Assembly: GCF_938023125.1 (NCBI RefSeq)
Contig: NZ_CALHDW010000004.1
Span: 1-20,088, forward strand
Direction: 5' to 3'
DNA: 20,088 bases
DNA from: an uncultured Porphyromonas sp.
GTDB taxonomy: Bacteria > Bacteroidota > Bacteroidia > Bacteroidales > Porphyromonadaceae
Both the position numbers and the translations under genes were made by a program. Under the pieces are notes generated by a model. The model had not been told where the DNA came from. It made no database searches and was given only the letters and a program-made list of their open reading frames with translations. Of this stretch, positions 1 through 6,836 are shown piece after piece (within the stretch, counting starts at the first letter, position 1; every line of letters starts with the position of its first letter).

Positions 1-89
1 TAATAGCGGCATTCCCTTATTAGCTTTTGTGCCTTATCCATGTCGTTCATTACTTCTTTTATTGAGACTTTCGATATTCTATTCCGCAT
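1..89 (-). CDS. Start of an unidentified minus-strand ORF, cut by the window edge
   Basis: From an ATG at 87-89 the minus strand stays open to base 1, giving at least 29 residues (begins MRNRISKVSIKEV, then MNDMDKAQKLIREC). It overlaps the end of the RhuM-like fragment in another frame. I do not recognise it. An internal ATG at 48-50 is an equally possible start. It may be a real gene continuing outside the window, or chance openness in decayed DNA. Confidence 0.2.
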   Translation of the reverse strand, partial: MRNRISKVSIKEVMNDMDKAQKLIRECRY

Positions 90-226
90 ATTCTATCTAA
101 CAACTCTTTGAAGTAGTTGTATGAAGAGCCTGTTTTCAGCCGCTCGTCGTTCATGGCAAATCTCTTGATGATGTACTCTCGAAAGTGTAGTGTTGCCCAC
201 ATACGGAATAGAGTTTCTAGCGTTAC
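59..226 (-). pseudogene. RhuM-family (virulence RhuM-like) gene fragment
   Basis: The minus strand reads LFRMWATLHFREYIIKRFA, then MNDERLK, then NYFKELLDRI, and stops at 59-61. This matches, from memory, the core of RhuM-family proteins, which typically read FRxWAT-LKEYxIKGF, DDERLK and NYFxELLxRIRxIR. Intact members are roughly 300 residues or more. Here only about 50 codons remain: a stop at 227-229 closes the upstream side, and the match ends abruptly after LLDRI. An ATG at 200-202 would give 47 residues but would start inside the domain. RhuM genes are usually accessory and found in islands, so I read this as a relic of an acquired element. No database search was possible. Confidence 0.55.
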
Positions 227-347
227 CTAGTGCAACTGAGTTTGTCGAAAAGCTCACCGCCAACAATGACGGAGGTGGAAAGTCTTGATTGTATATAATA
301 AATAAAGGATGGAGTATATTAGAAATACTATGACTTTAGATAGAAAA

Positions 348-381
348 TATCCCCTGCCATACACTCCAATGGCAGGGGATA
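348..381 (-). terminator. Hairpin terminator-like element, minus strand
   Basis: A perfect 13-bp inverted repeat (TATCCCCTGCCAT and its complement) surrounds an 8-base loop. Read on the minus strand, the second arm runs into a short T-rich stretch (ATATTTTC). It lies about 45 bases past the stop of the truncated frame at 427-660, where a terminator would be expected. The T tract is short, so it may be a structural repeat instead. Confidence 0.5.
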
Positions 382-426
382 AGTGTGATAATAGAACCTC
401 TAAATAGAGATGGAGTGATGTTCTTG

Positions 427-660
427 TTACAAGCGATCCGCCGCTTGTCTTATTCTGTTAGCAAGGTCGACGAATGTCCCCTTAAATTGTTCTGTTTCTC
501 CTTCTGTAAACTTTGTGGGTTTACCATTAATACCATTTTGCTTGAGGTAAAACCGTGATATCGGTTCCCTGAAATACCTCCATGCAATTCCAAACCATGT
601 TGATTTCTGAGGGCCAATAAAAAGCGCCTCAAAATATCTGTTTTGAAGCGCTTTTTGTGT
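427..660 (-). pseudogene. 5'-truncated unidentified gene remnant
   Basis: The minus strand is open for 77 codons between a TGA at 661-663 and a TAA at 427-429. Its composition looks like real protein (segments RYFEALFIGPQKSTWFGIAW, YLKQNGINGKPTKF, FVDLANRIRQAADRL). No ATG, GTG or TTG lies in this frame near its upstream end, so an intact start is missing and it is probably the 3' end of a broken gene. The overlapping ATG-started 60-codon frame at 450-632 begins inside the terminator hairpin and looks like a shadow. The first part of this frame also overlaps that hairpin, so the true remnant may begin near 618. I do not recognise the family. It sits between the tRNA-Ala 3' end and the RhuM fragment, consistent with an eroded insertion. 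Confidence 0.4.
619..656 (-). terminator. Intrinsic terminator of the tRNA-Ala transcript
   Basis: AAAAAGCGC and TCAAAA pair with TTTTGA and GCGCTTTTT across one mismatch and a 6-base loop, ending in a T run on either strand. It lies 52 bases past the 3' end of the minus-strand tRNA, the expected place for its terminator. The symmetric A and T tracts would also stop plus-strand transcription. Confidence 0.75.
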
Positions 661-708
661 TCAGTCTCCTATCCCGATTTGTAACTACTTGACTTTTAGT
701 GTTGTTTG

Positions 709-782
709 TGGAGCATATCGGACTCGAACCGATCACCTCGACACTGCCAGTGTCGCGCTCTAGCCAGATGAGCTAATGCCCC
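709..782 (-). tRNA. tRNA-Ala, anticodon GGC
   Basis: The reverse complement folds into a full cloverleaf. The acceptor arm is GGGGCAU with AUGCUCC, the D arm contains GCUC and GAGC, the anticodon stem is CGACA with UGUCG around the loop CUGGCAG, and the T arm is AUCGG-UUCGAGU-CCGAU. The anticodon GGC (complement at 746-748) reads GCC and GCU alanine codons. The acceptor has a G3:U70 pair, the classic alanyl-tRNA synthetase identity element, and the discriminator base is A (709). CCA is not encoded, because the next bases (706-708) do not match. A promoter lies just upstream and a terminator downstream, so it is probably transcribed alone. Confidence 0.96.
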
Positions 783-796
783 ATAACTTTCGACTA

Positions 797-804
797 CAAA
801 GGTA
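797..804 (-). promoter_or_regulatory. Promoter -7 box for tRNA-Ala
   Basis: On the minus strand TACCTTTG matches the Bacteroidota -7 consensus TAnnTTTG exactly and ends 14 bases upstream of the mature tRNA 5' end. That spacing suits a very short leader. No clear -33 TTTG is visible. Confidence 0.6.
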
Positions 805-1022
805 CGATACTTTTTGAAATAACCATTAGGTGGAGGCAGATTTTATGTGGTTGGGAGATTTGGACTTCAGTGACAACGAATACAAAATAGGGGAGAAGGC
901 CTCATTGCAAGAGGAAGAAAAATCTCTCGGATGAGGTTAAACTCTATAATTGCGGCGCCTTGGGGCTGAATAGAAGTGTAGTAGGCTCCCTTTCCCCCTA
1001 GATCGAATGGCGAAAAAGTCTT

Positions 1023-1137
1023 GGCCTAAAAAATAAAGATTTACAGGGTGAGTTTTTTTTCATTCTTGCCCAGAATAAAAAAATATTTCGGGCAGAAATA
1101 AAATATTTTTCAGCCTATGTCGGAGTCTATTTCTGGC
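1023..1137. repeat. Six G/C cores at 22-23 bp spacing in A/T-rich DNA, upstream of pyrG
   Basis: Short G/C cores start at 1023 (GGC), 1046 (GGG), 1068 (GCC), 1091 (GGC), 1113 (GCC) and 1135 (GGC), at intervals of 23, 22, 23, 22 and 22 bp, in otherwise A/T-rich sequence. Several cores sit in related half-sites of both orientations: GCCCAGAATA, TATTTCGGGC, GGCAGAAATA, TATTTCTGGC. A cluster with the same spacing and a shared 10-mer (TTTTTCAGCC) lies at 12176-12276. Nothing here is coding. Function is unknown; binding sites on one face of the helix, or a decayed palindromic repeat family, are possible. Confidence 0.5.
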
Positions 1138-1241
1138 TAGAAAAGAAACTCATCTTCCTTTGTTTCGTTTTTCTTCCTTATTTCGTACTAATACTGCCCT
1201 ACCTAGAGGGGAGAAAGGGTGTCCGTTCGAGAGCAAAATAG

Positions 1242-1249
1242 TATCTTTG
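1242..1249 (+). promoter_or_regulatory. Promoter -7 box for pyrG
   Basis: TATCTTTG matches TAnnTTTG exactly. The start codon at 1367 is 117 bases further on, so transcription starting a few bases after the box would leave a leader of roughly 110 bases. The -33 element is weak (GTTCG near 1225). Confidence 0.5.
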
Positions 1250-1366
1250 CAGAAAGGTATGGGCCAGAGGGACGAGTGTTTGTTCAATGCTTCGTTTCCC
1301 TATATATAAAGGTGTATACCTCCGGATACAACAAAAAGAACAAAAGCATAGTAATACAAAGACCAT

Positions 1367-2983
1367 ATGGGTACAGACACGAAGTATATATTTGTGACAG
1401 GGGGTGTTGTATCATCTCTTGGCAAGGGAATTGTAGCCGCTTCTCTCGCAAAGTTATTACAAGCTCGGGGCTTTAAGGTGACGATTCAGAAGTTTGATCC
1501 CTATATCAATATAGATCCGGGTACACTTAATCCTTACGAGCACGGAGAGTGCTATGTGACCAACGATGGGCATGAGGCCGATTTGGACTTGGGGCATTAC
1601 GAGCGATTCTTGAACGTGCCTACCTCGCGTGCCAATAACATAACCACGGGGCGTATCTATCAGAATGTAATCCGTAAGGAGCGTAGAGGTGACTATTTGG
1701 GTAAGACCATCCAGGTGATCCCCCATATCACAGACGAGATCAAACGGAATGTAAAACTCCTTGGTCAGAAAGAAAATTACGATTTTGTTCTCACAGAAAT
1801 CGGCGGAGTGGTGGGAGATATTGAGTCTCTACCTTTCCTCGAGGCTGTGCGACAACTTAAGTGGGAGCTTGGTAAGAATTGCCTCTGTGTACACCTTACT
1901 TATGTACCCTATATTCATGCTGCAGGCGAATTCAAAACAAAGCCGACTCAGCACTCTGTAAAGCAACTCCAAGAGGCCGGTATCCAGCCGGATATATTGG
2001 TGCTTCGTACTGAGCAGGCGTTGCAAAATGATATCCTTGCCAAGGTGGCTCAGTTCTGTAATGTAGCCCCCGATGCCGTAATTCAGAGCATCGATATGCC
2101 TACAATTTACGAGATCCCTCTCCTCTTGAGAGATCAAAAAATGGATGAGGCTGTGTTGCGCAAGGTGGGTATAGAGCCCGGCCCTCGCCCCGAGATGAAG
2201 GCTTGGTGCGCCTTTGTGGAGAAGCTCAAGAATGCGCACGAAGAAGTGGCTATCGCTCTAGTGGGTAAGTATGTAGAGCTGCAAGATGCCTACAAATCCA
2301 TCGACGAATCCCTCTTGCAATCATGTACCTACAACGATAAGAAGCTACGTTTGACTAGTATCCAAAGTGAGCATATTACGGAAGAGAATGTGGCAGAGCT
2401 GCTATCGGGATTCGATGGCGTACTCATTGCTCCCGGCTTTGGACAACGCGGTGTAGAAGGGAAACTTGTTGCCCTTAAATACACTCGTGAGAGGGGGATT
2501 CCTACCCTAGGTATTTGCCTTGGCATGCAGTGTATGGCTATTGAGTTTGCCCGTAATGTGTTAGGTCTGGCAGACGCTAATACGGCAGAAATTGCACCGG
2601 CTTCGAAGAATAGGGTAATTGATATTATGGAGCAACAGAAGACGGTAACCGATCTAGGGGGCTCTATGCGCTTAGGGGCTTACACCTGCCGCCTAAAACC
2701 CGGCAGCAAGATTAGTGAAGCTTACGGTAAGACCATGATAAGTGAGCGTCACCGCCATCGTTACGAGTTCAATGGCGAGTACAGAGAGGCTTTTGAGAAG
2801 AATGGGTTCCATTGCGTTGGGGAAAATCCCGAAACAAATCTTGTGGAAGCCCTCGAACTCGAAGGTCACCCTTGGTACATTGGCGTGCAGTATCATCCCG
2901 AGTATAACAGCACGGTGGTAAATCCCAGCCCCATCTTTATGGGCTTTATTCGTGCGGCTGTGGCGTATCATAATACAAAGTAA
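1367..2983 (+). CDS. pyrG: CTP synthase
   Basis: Converts UTP to CTP with ATP and glutamine, the last step of pyrimidine nucleotide synthesis, in the cytosol. The 538-residue product is full length. The N-terminal synthetase domain opens with the nucleotide-binding loop GGVVSSLGKG (residues 12-21, Lys20) and carries the conserved FDPYINIDPGT and HGECYVTNDGHEADLDLGHYERF segments. The C-terminal class I glutamine amidotransferase domain (about 290-538) has the nucleophile Cys384 in GICLGMQ, and His510 and Glu512 in YHPE. The start is set by the family's N-terminus (KYIFVTGG). A longer frame starting at 1219 overlaps in another phase and is a shadow. No clear Shine-Dalgarno is visible, which is usual for the group. 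A hairpin terminator follows the stop before yidC. Confidence 0.98.
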   Translation: MGTDTKYIFVTGGVVSSLGKGIVAASLAKLLQARGFKVTIQKFDPYINIDPGTLNPYEHGECYVTNDGHEADLDLGHYERFLNVPTSRANNITTGRIYQNVIRKERRGDYLGKTIQVIPHITDEIKRNVKLLGQKENYDFVLTEIGGVVGDIESLPFLEAVRQLKWELGKNCLCVHLTYVPYIHAAGEFKTKPTQHSVKQLQEAGIQPDILVLRTEQALQNDILAKVAQFCNVAPDAVIQSIDMPTIYEIPLLLRDQKMDEAVLRKVGIEPGPRPEMKAWCAFVEKLKNAHEEVAIALVGKYVELQDAYKSIDESLLQSCTYNDKKLRLTSIQSEHITEENVAELLSGFDGVLIAPGFGQRGVEGKLVALKYTRERGIPTLGICLGMQCMAIEFARNVLGLADANTAEIAPASKNRVIDIMEQQKTVTDLGGSMRLGAYTCRLKPGSKISEAYGKTMISERHRHRYEFNGEYREAFEKNGFHCVGENPETNLVEALELEGHPWYIGVQYHPEYNSTVVNPSPIFMGFIRAAVAYHNTK

Positions 2984-2998
2984 TTCCCCTCTTCTGAT

Positions 2999-3038
2999 AG
3001 AGACTCCTTTCCTTCTGTTGGGAGTCTCTCTACTTTTT
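2999..3038 (+). terminator. Terminator or attenuating hairpin between pyrG and yidC
   Basis: AGAGACTCC (2999-3007) pairs perfectly with GGAGTCTCT (3021-3029), followed after four bases by TTTTT. It starts 16 bases after the pyrG stop and ends 18 bases before the yidC start. No promoter box is visible between it and yidC, so it may only partly terminate and lower yidC expression relative to pyrG. Confidence 0.6.
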
Positions 3039-3055
3039 GAGCATAACCAAGTAAT

Positions 3056-4918
3056 ATGGATAAAAATACAATCATCGGTGTATCTTTGATAGCCTTGGTG
3101 CTTATCGGATTCACATTCTTAAATCGTCCAACTCCCGAGGAAGCTACTCCCAAAGAGCCTATCGAAGCCATTTCTTCTGCCCCTGCAGAGACCACATCTT
3201 CGTCGGCAGTGTTACCTACTTCCACAGATTCGCTAGCACCCGAGGCCTCTCCTCTTTTGGGGCTAGCCGGTGGACAAGAGCAAATTGTTAAACTAGAGAA
3301 TGAAAAGCTTGTTGTTTCTTTCTCCAACCATGGAGGGGCTGCCGTACAAGCTCGCCTTAAGGAATACAAAGCACAAAAGGAGCAACCGCTAGACCTTTTT
3401 ACTCCGGAGGATTGCTCATTTAACCTCCCCTTGCGTACAAAAATGGGGCAGGTTATTGATACCAAAGACCTCTATTTTGAGCCTATTGCTCAGTCCGATA
3501 GCTCTCTTACCATGCGTTTGAGAGTGGATAGCGCTGCCTATCTCGATTTTGCCTACACGCTAGTGCCGAATGACTATCGCTTGCGCCTGAGCATCAGCGG
3601 AGCGCATCTAGATCGGTTATTCCCGAGCAATATGCGCTACCAAGATTTGGAGATTGGTCAGAAGATTCGCCGTCAAGAACTCTCTTGGCAAAACGAGAAT
3701 CAATACTCTGCTATCTACTATAAGTTGTTGGCCGACAAGGTGGAACGCTTGAGCGACAAGGGATCGAAGAGTGAGAAGGTGAATGAAAGAGTCTCTTGGA
3801 TTGCCTTCAAAGACAAGTTCTTCTCCTCGGTATGGATTGCCGATGCTGCCAATGCTTTCGAAAGCTCTAATCTAGAGCAGACCGTTATGCCCAAGGATGG
3901 GGAGTACACCAAAGACTGTAAGGTTGTAACTTCTTTCCCCTTCAGTAGCGCACAAGACGCTAGTGCGCACTTTACGCTCTACATGGGGCCCCTGGAGCAC
4001 CACCTTCTAAAAGCATATGATCAGGGTGTGGAAGAAGATGGAGATCGTCTCCATTTGGAACATCTTGTATACGTGGGCGGTAGTGTATTCCGCTGGCTTA
4101 ATGTGCATTTGATCATCCCAATTGTAGACTTCCTCAGTAAGTATATTTCTAATTGGGGGCTCATTATCCTTCTCCTTACCCTCATTATCAAAACGGCGCT
4201 CTCTCCTCTTACCTTCAAAAGCTACATGTCGCAAGCTAAGATGCGAGTGCTTAAACCCCAGATACAAGCCATTAACGACAAGTATCCCGGTCAGGAGCAA
4301 GCTATGATGATGAAGAGAAGTCAGGAGACCATGGCTCTTTACAAGCAAGCCGGAGCAAGCCCGATGAGTGGCTGCTTACCTATGTTGCTACAGATGCCTT
4401 TCTTGATTTCTTTGTATATGTTCTTCCCAACGGCTATTGCATTACGTGGTGAGTCTTTCCTTTGGGCGCACGACCTCTCTACCTATGATGCTGTTCTTTC
4501 GTGGAATTTTAATATCCCCATTCTCTCCGGTCTGATGGGAAATCATTTGAGTCTCTTCTGTCTTTTGTGGGCTGTGACCAATATTCTCTACTCTAGGTAC
4601 ACGATGAATATGTCTGCTACAGGGGACAATCAGCAAATGAAGATGATGAAGTACATGCCCTACATCATGTCTATTATGTTCTTCTTCTTCTTCAATAATA
4701 ATGCTTCGGGGCTGTGCTATTACTACTTTATTTCTACCCTCATTACTATCTTGCAATTCCTCGGAAGTCGTCTTCTCATCAACGAAGAGAAGGTGCTCGC
4801 CAAGATAGAAGAGAATAAGAAGAAGCCCAAGAAAAAATCTGGGTTTATGGCACGTCTTGAGGAAGCTCAGCGTCTCCAGCAACAGCAGATGCGTAATCAA
4901 CAAAAGAAAGGTCGTTAA
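3056..4918 (+). CDS. yidC: Membrane protein insertase YidC
   Basis: Inserts and folds inner-membrane proteins, alone or with Sec. The 620-residue product has the Gram-negative layout: an N-terminal membrane anchor (about 6-22), a Ser/Thr/Pro/Ala-rich linker (about 25-70), a large periplasmic beta domain (about 75-345), then the conserved insertase core with further membrane helices. The core starts near Trp367 and includes PLTFKSYMSQAKM, the segment KPQIQAINDKYP, and GCLPMLLQMPF. The position of the conserved groove arginine (in E. coli, VRGIMYPLT) appears to be Lys379 (IIKTALSPLT), which keeps the positive charge. The C-terminus is strongly basic (KKKPKKKSG to NQQKKGR), fitting ribosome contact. 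The next gene starts 24 bases downstream, probably on the same transcript. Confidence 0.97.
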   Translation: MDKNTIIGVSLIALVLIGFTFLNRPTPEEATPKEPIEAISSAPAETTSSSAVLPTSTDSLAPEASPLLGLAGGQEQIVKLENEKLVVSFSNHGGAAVQARLKEYKAQKEQPLDLFTPEDCSFNLPLRTKMGQVIDTKDLYFEPIAQSDSSLTMRLRVDSAAYLDFAYTLVPNDYRLRLSISGAHLDRLFPSNMRYQDLEIGQKIRRQELSWQNENQYSAIYYKLLADKVERLSDKGSKSEKVNERVSWIAFKDKFFSSVWIADAANAFESSNLEQTVMPKDGEYTKDCKVVTSFPFSSAQDASAHFTLYMGPLEHHLLKAYDQGVEEDGDRLHLEHLVYVGGSVFRWLNVHLIIPIVDFLSKYISNWGLIILLLTLIIKTALSPLTFKSYMSQAKMRVLKPQIQAINDKYPGQEQAMMMKRSQETMALYKQAGASPMSGCLPMLLQMPFLISLYMFFPTAIALRGESFLWAHDLSTYDAVLSWNFNIPILSGLMGNHLSLFCLLWAVTNILYSRYTMNMSATGDNQQMKMMKYMPYIMSIMFFFFFNNNASGLCYYYFISTLITILQFLGSRLLINEEKVLAKIEENKKKPKKKSGFMARLEEAQRLQQQQMRNQQKKGR

Positions 4919-4942
4919 TCTCCATTAAGAAGACAATCCTCT

Positions 4943-6835
4943 ATGGAACCACTCAAACATGAATGCGGGATAGCCCTTGTACGGCTACTAAAACCGCTCT
5001 CTTACTATCAAGAAAAGTACGGTACCTGGATGTATGGGCTTAATAAGCTCTACTTGCTGATGGAGAAACAGCATAACCGTGGTCAAGAAGGGGCAGGATT
5101 TGCCGCCGTCAAGCAGCATGCCGCTCCGGGAGAGGAGTATCTCTATCGCCAACGGGCCGAGGGATCCAATGCTATTGCAGAGATCTTTAGTGATACCCAT
5201 CGCCTATTTGCAGACTATACTCCCGAGCAGCTTAGTGATGCTGTTTTCGCTCAAGAGCATATCCCCTTTGCGGGAGAATGCTACATGGGTCACCTCCGTT
5301 ACTCTACAACGGGTAAGAGCGGTCTCTCCTTTGTTCATCCGATGATTCGCCGCAGCAATTGGCGCGCACGTACCCTTGCTATTTGTGGTAATTTCAATCT
5401 TACGAATGTGGATGCAATCTTTGATGCAATCACCAGCAAAGGGCAGCATCCGCGCGTAATTAGTGATATGCATATCCTGCTAGAGCAGATCGGGCATAGG
5501 CTTGATCGCGAGGTGGAGCGTGTGTATACGATGGGGCGTTTGGAGCACAACCTGCACGGAATGGACATCACTCACTACATAGAAGAGAAGATGGATCTCG
5601 CACAAGTGCTACGCAAAGCCGCTCCTCTCTGGGATGGCGGATTTGTAATGTGTGGCCTTACCGGTAGTGGTGAGATGTATGCCGTGCGCGACGCTCATGG
5701 CATCCGTCCTGCATTTTACTACCTAGATGACGAAATCGCCGTAATTGCATCGGAGCGCCCCGTTATCCAAACCGTAATGAATGTAACGCATGATGCGGTA
5801 CAAGAGTTGCAGCCAGGCCAATCCCTCCTCATTAATCAGAGAGGAGAGACTCGTCTGGAGCAGATTTTGGCTCCCGACAATCTTAAAGCCTGCTCCTTTG
5901 AGCGTATCTACTTCTCTCGAGGCAGTGATGTTGATATATACAAAGAGCGTAAGAAGCTAGGATATTTGCTGGCTCCTAAGATCTTGCAAGCCATCGATAA
6001 CGATCTTGATCACTCGGTGTTTTCGTTTGTGCCCAATACCGCAGAAGTTGCCTATTACGGCATGGTAGAAGGGCTCAATGATCACTTGAATCGGGAAAAG
6101 TTAGAGGCTATAAAAGAAAAAAATGGAACTTGCACTCCGGAGGAGTTATCGGCTATAATCAATCGCAGAGTTCGAGTAGAAAAGGTGGCAATTAAGGACA
6201 TCAAACTACGGACTTTTATTGCAGAAGGGAATAGCCGTAATGACCTTGCCGCTCACGTCTATGACGTTACTTATGGAAGCATAGAGTACGGAAAAGATAA
6301 TCTTGTAATCATAGATGATAGTATTGTACGAGGTACAACTATCAAGCAAAGTATCCTCAAGATACTCGATCGCATTGGCCCCAAACTAATTGTAATTGTA
6401 TCCAGCTCTCCTCAGATACGTTACCCCGATTGCTATGGGATTGATATGAGCCGGATGAAGGAATTCATCGCCTTCCGTGCTGCTATTGCCCTACATGAGG
6501 AACGTGCTACAAACTATATCATAGAGCAACAATACCGTGAGGCTTTGGGGTTGCGCAAGGTATCTCGCAACAACTTTGTACCCAATGTGGTAAAGGCTAT
6601 ATACAAGCCTTTCTCGCCCGAGGAGATCTCCGAAAAGATTGTAGAACTGGTAAAACCCAAGCAGCTTAAGGCTGAGGTGAAGATTGTATTCCAGAGCATT
6701 GAGGGATTGCACGACGCTATCCCTAATCACCCCGGAGACTGGTATTTTACGGGCAACTTCCCAACACCGGGTGGTGCACACCTCGTAAACGAGGCATTTA
6801 TCAACTATGTGGAAAACGATTGGCATAAGGAGTAA
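4943..6835 (+). CDS. PurF-type amidophosphoribosyltransferase, long divergent form (class II glutamine amidotransferase)
   Basis: The canonical reaction moves glutamine nitrogen to PRPP, giving phosphoribosylamine, the first step of purine synthesis. At 630 residues this exceeds ordinary PurF (about 470-510). An N-terminal Ntn amidotransferase domain would start at Cys8 after removal of a 7-residue propeptide; it keeps NRGQEGAG, GHLRYSTTG (116-124, Arg119) and a conserved SD. The canonical HNGN motif reads GNFN (149-152), so the glycine after the oxyanion asparagine is Phe151. The phosphoribosyltransferase domain has the exact PRPP loop VIIDDSIVRGTT (455-466) and the PurF hallmark RYPDCYGIDMS. 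There is an insertion after Cys8 and about 70 extra C-terminal residues. It is followed one base later by carA. It may be the cell's PurF or a paralogue with another substrate, so I give no symbol. Confidence 0.85.
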   Translation: MEPLKHECGIALVRLLKPLSYYQEKYGTWMYGLNKLYLLMEKQHNRGQEGAGFAAVKQHAAPGEEYLYRQRAEGSNAIAEIFSDTHRLFADYTPEQLSDAVFAQEHIPFAGECYMGHLRYSTTGKSGLSFVHPMIRRSNWRARTLAICGNFNLTNVDAIFDAITSKGQHPRVISDMHILLEQIGHRLDREVERVYTMGRLEHNLHGMDITHYIEEKMDLAQVLRKAAPLWDGGFVMCGLTGSGEMYAVRDAHGIRPAFYYLDDEIAVIASERPVIQTVMNVTHDAVQELQPGQSLLINQRGETRLEQILAPDNLKACSFERIYFSRGSDVDIYKERKKLGYLLAPKILQAIDNDLDHSVFSFVPNTAEVAYYGMVEGLNDHLNREKLEAIKEKNGTCTPEELSAIINRRVRVEKVAIKDIKLRTFIAEGNSRNDLAAHVYDVTYGSIEYGKDNLVIIDDSIVRGTTIKQSILKILDRIGPKLIVIVSSSPQIRYPDCYGIDMSRMKEFIAFRAAIALHEERATNYIIEQQYREALGLRKVSRNNFVPNVVKAIYKPFSPEEISEKIVELVKPKQLKAEVKIVFQSIEGLHDAIPNHPGDWYFTGNFPTPGGAHLVNEAFINYVENDWHKE

Positions 6836-6836
6836 T

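Larger units (their letters stand above)
783..1218. other. Noncoding region between tRNA-Ala and the pyrG promoter
   Basis: I find no convincing gene in this stretch. It contains the tRNA promoter box (797-804), a weak hairpin pairing CCTCAT (900-905) with ATGAGG (931-936), the spaced G/C-core cluster (1023-1137), and a pyrimidine-rich stretch (about 1150-1187) with an imperfect repeat of CTTCCTT followed by TTTCGT. The pyrG promoter box lies just beyond it at 1242. Confidence 0.6.

Noticed and set aside
450..632. 60-codon minus-strand frame beginning MRRFLLALRNQ
   Set aside because: It starts inside the tRNA terminator hairpin and overlaps a more protein-like frame (427-660) in another phase, so I treat it as a shadow.
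1023..1137. CRISPR array
   Set aside because: The period is only 22-23 bp, units share only a short core, there is no repeat and spacer alternation, and no cas genes are near.
1219..1476. 85-codon plus-strand frame upstream of and overlapping pyrG
   Set aside because: It starts before the pyrG promoter box, runs through the leader, and overlaps the conserved pyrG N-terminus in another frame. It shows no recognisable motif.
4442..4903. 153-codon minus-strand frame within yidC
   Set aside because: Antisense shadow of a strongly conserved coding region, with His-rich low-complexity composition and no recognisable domain.
6807..6836. Earlier in-frame start for carA (MWKTIGIRSN)
   Set aside because: These ten residues are not part of the family N-terminus and overlap the upstream gene; AGGAG sits at the right distance from ATG 6837 instead.
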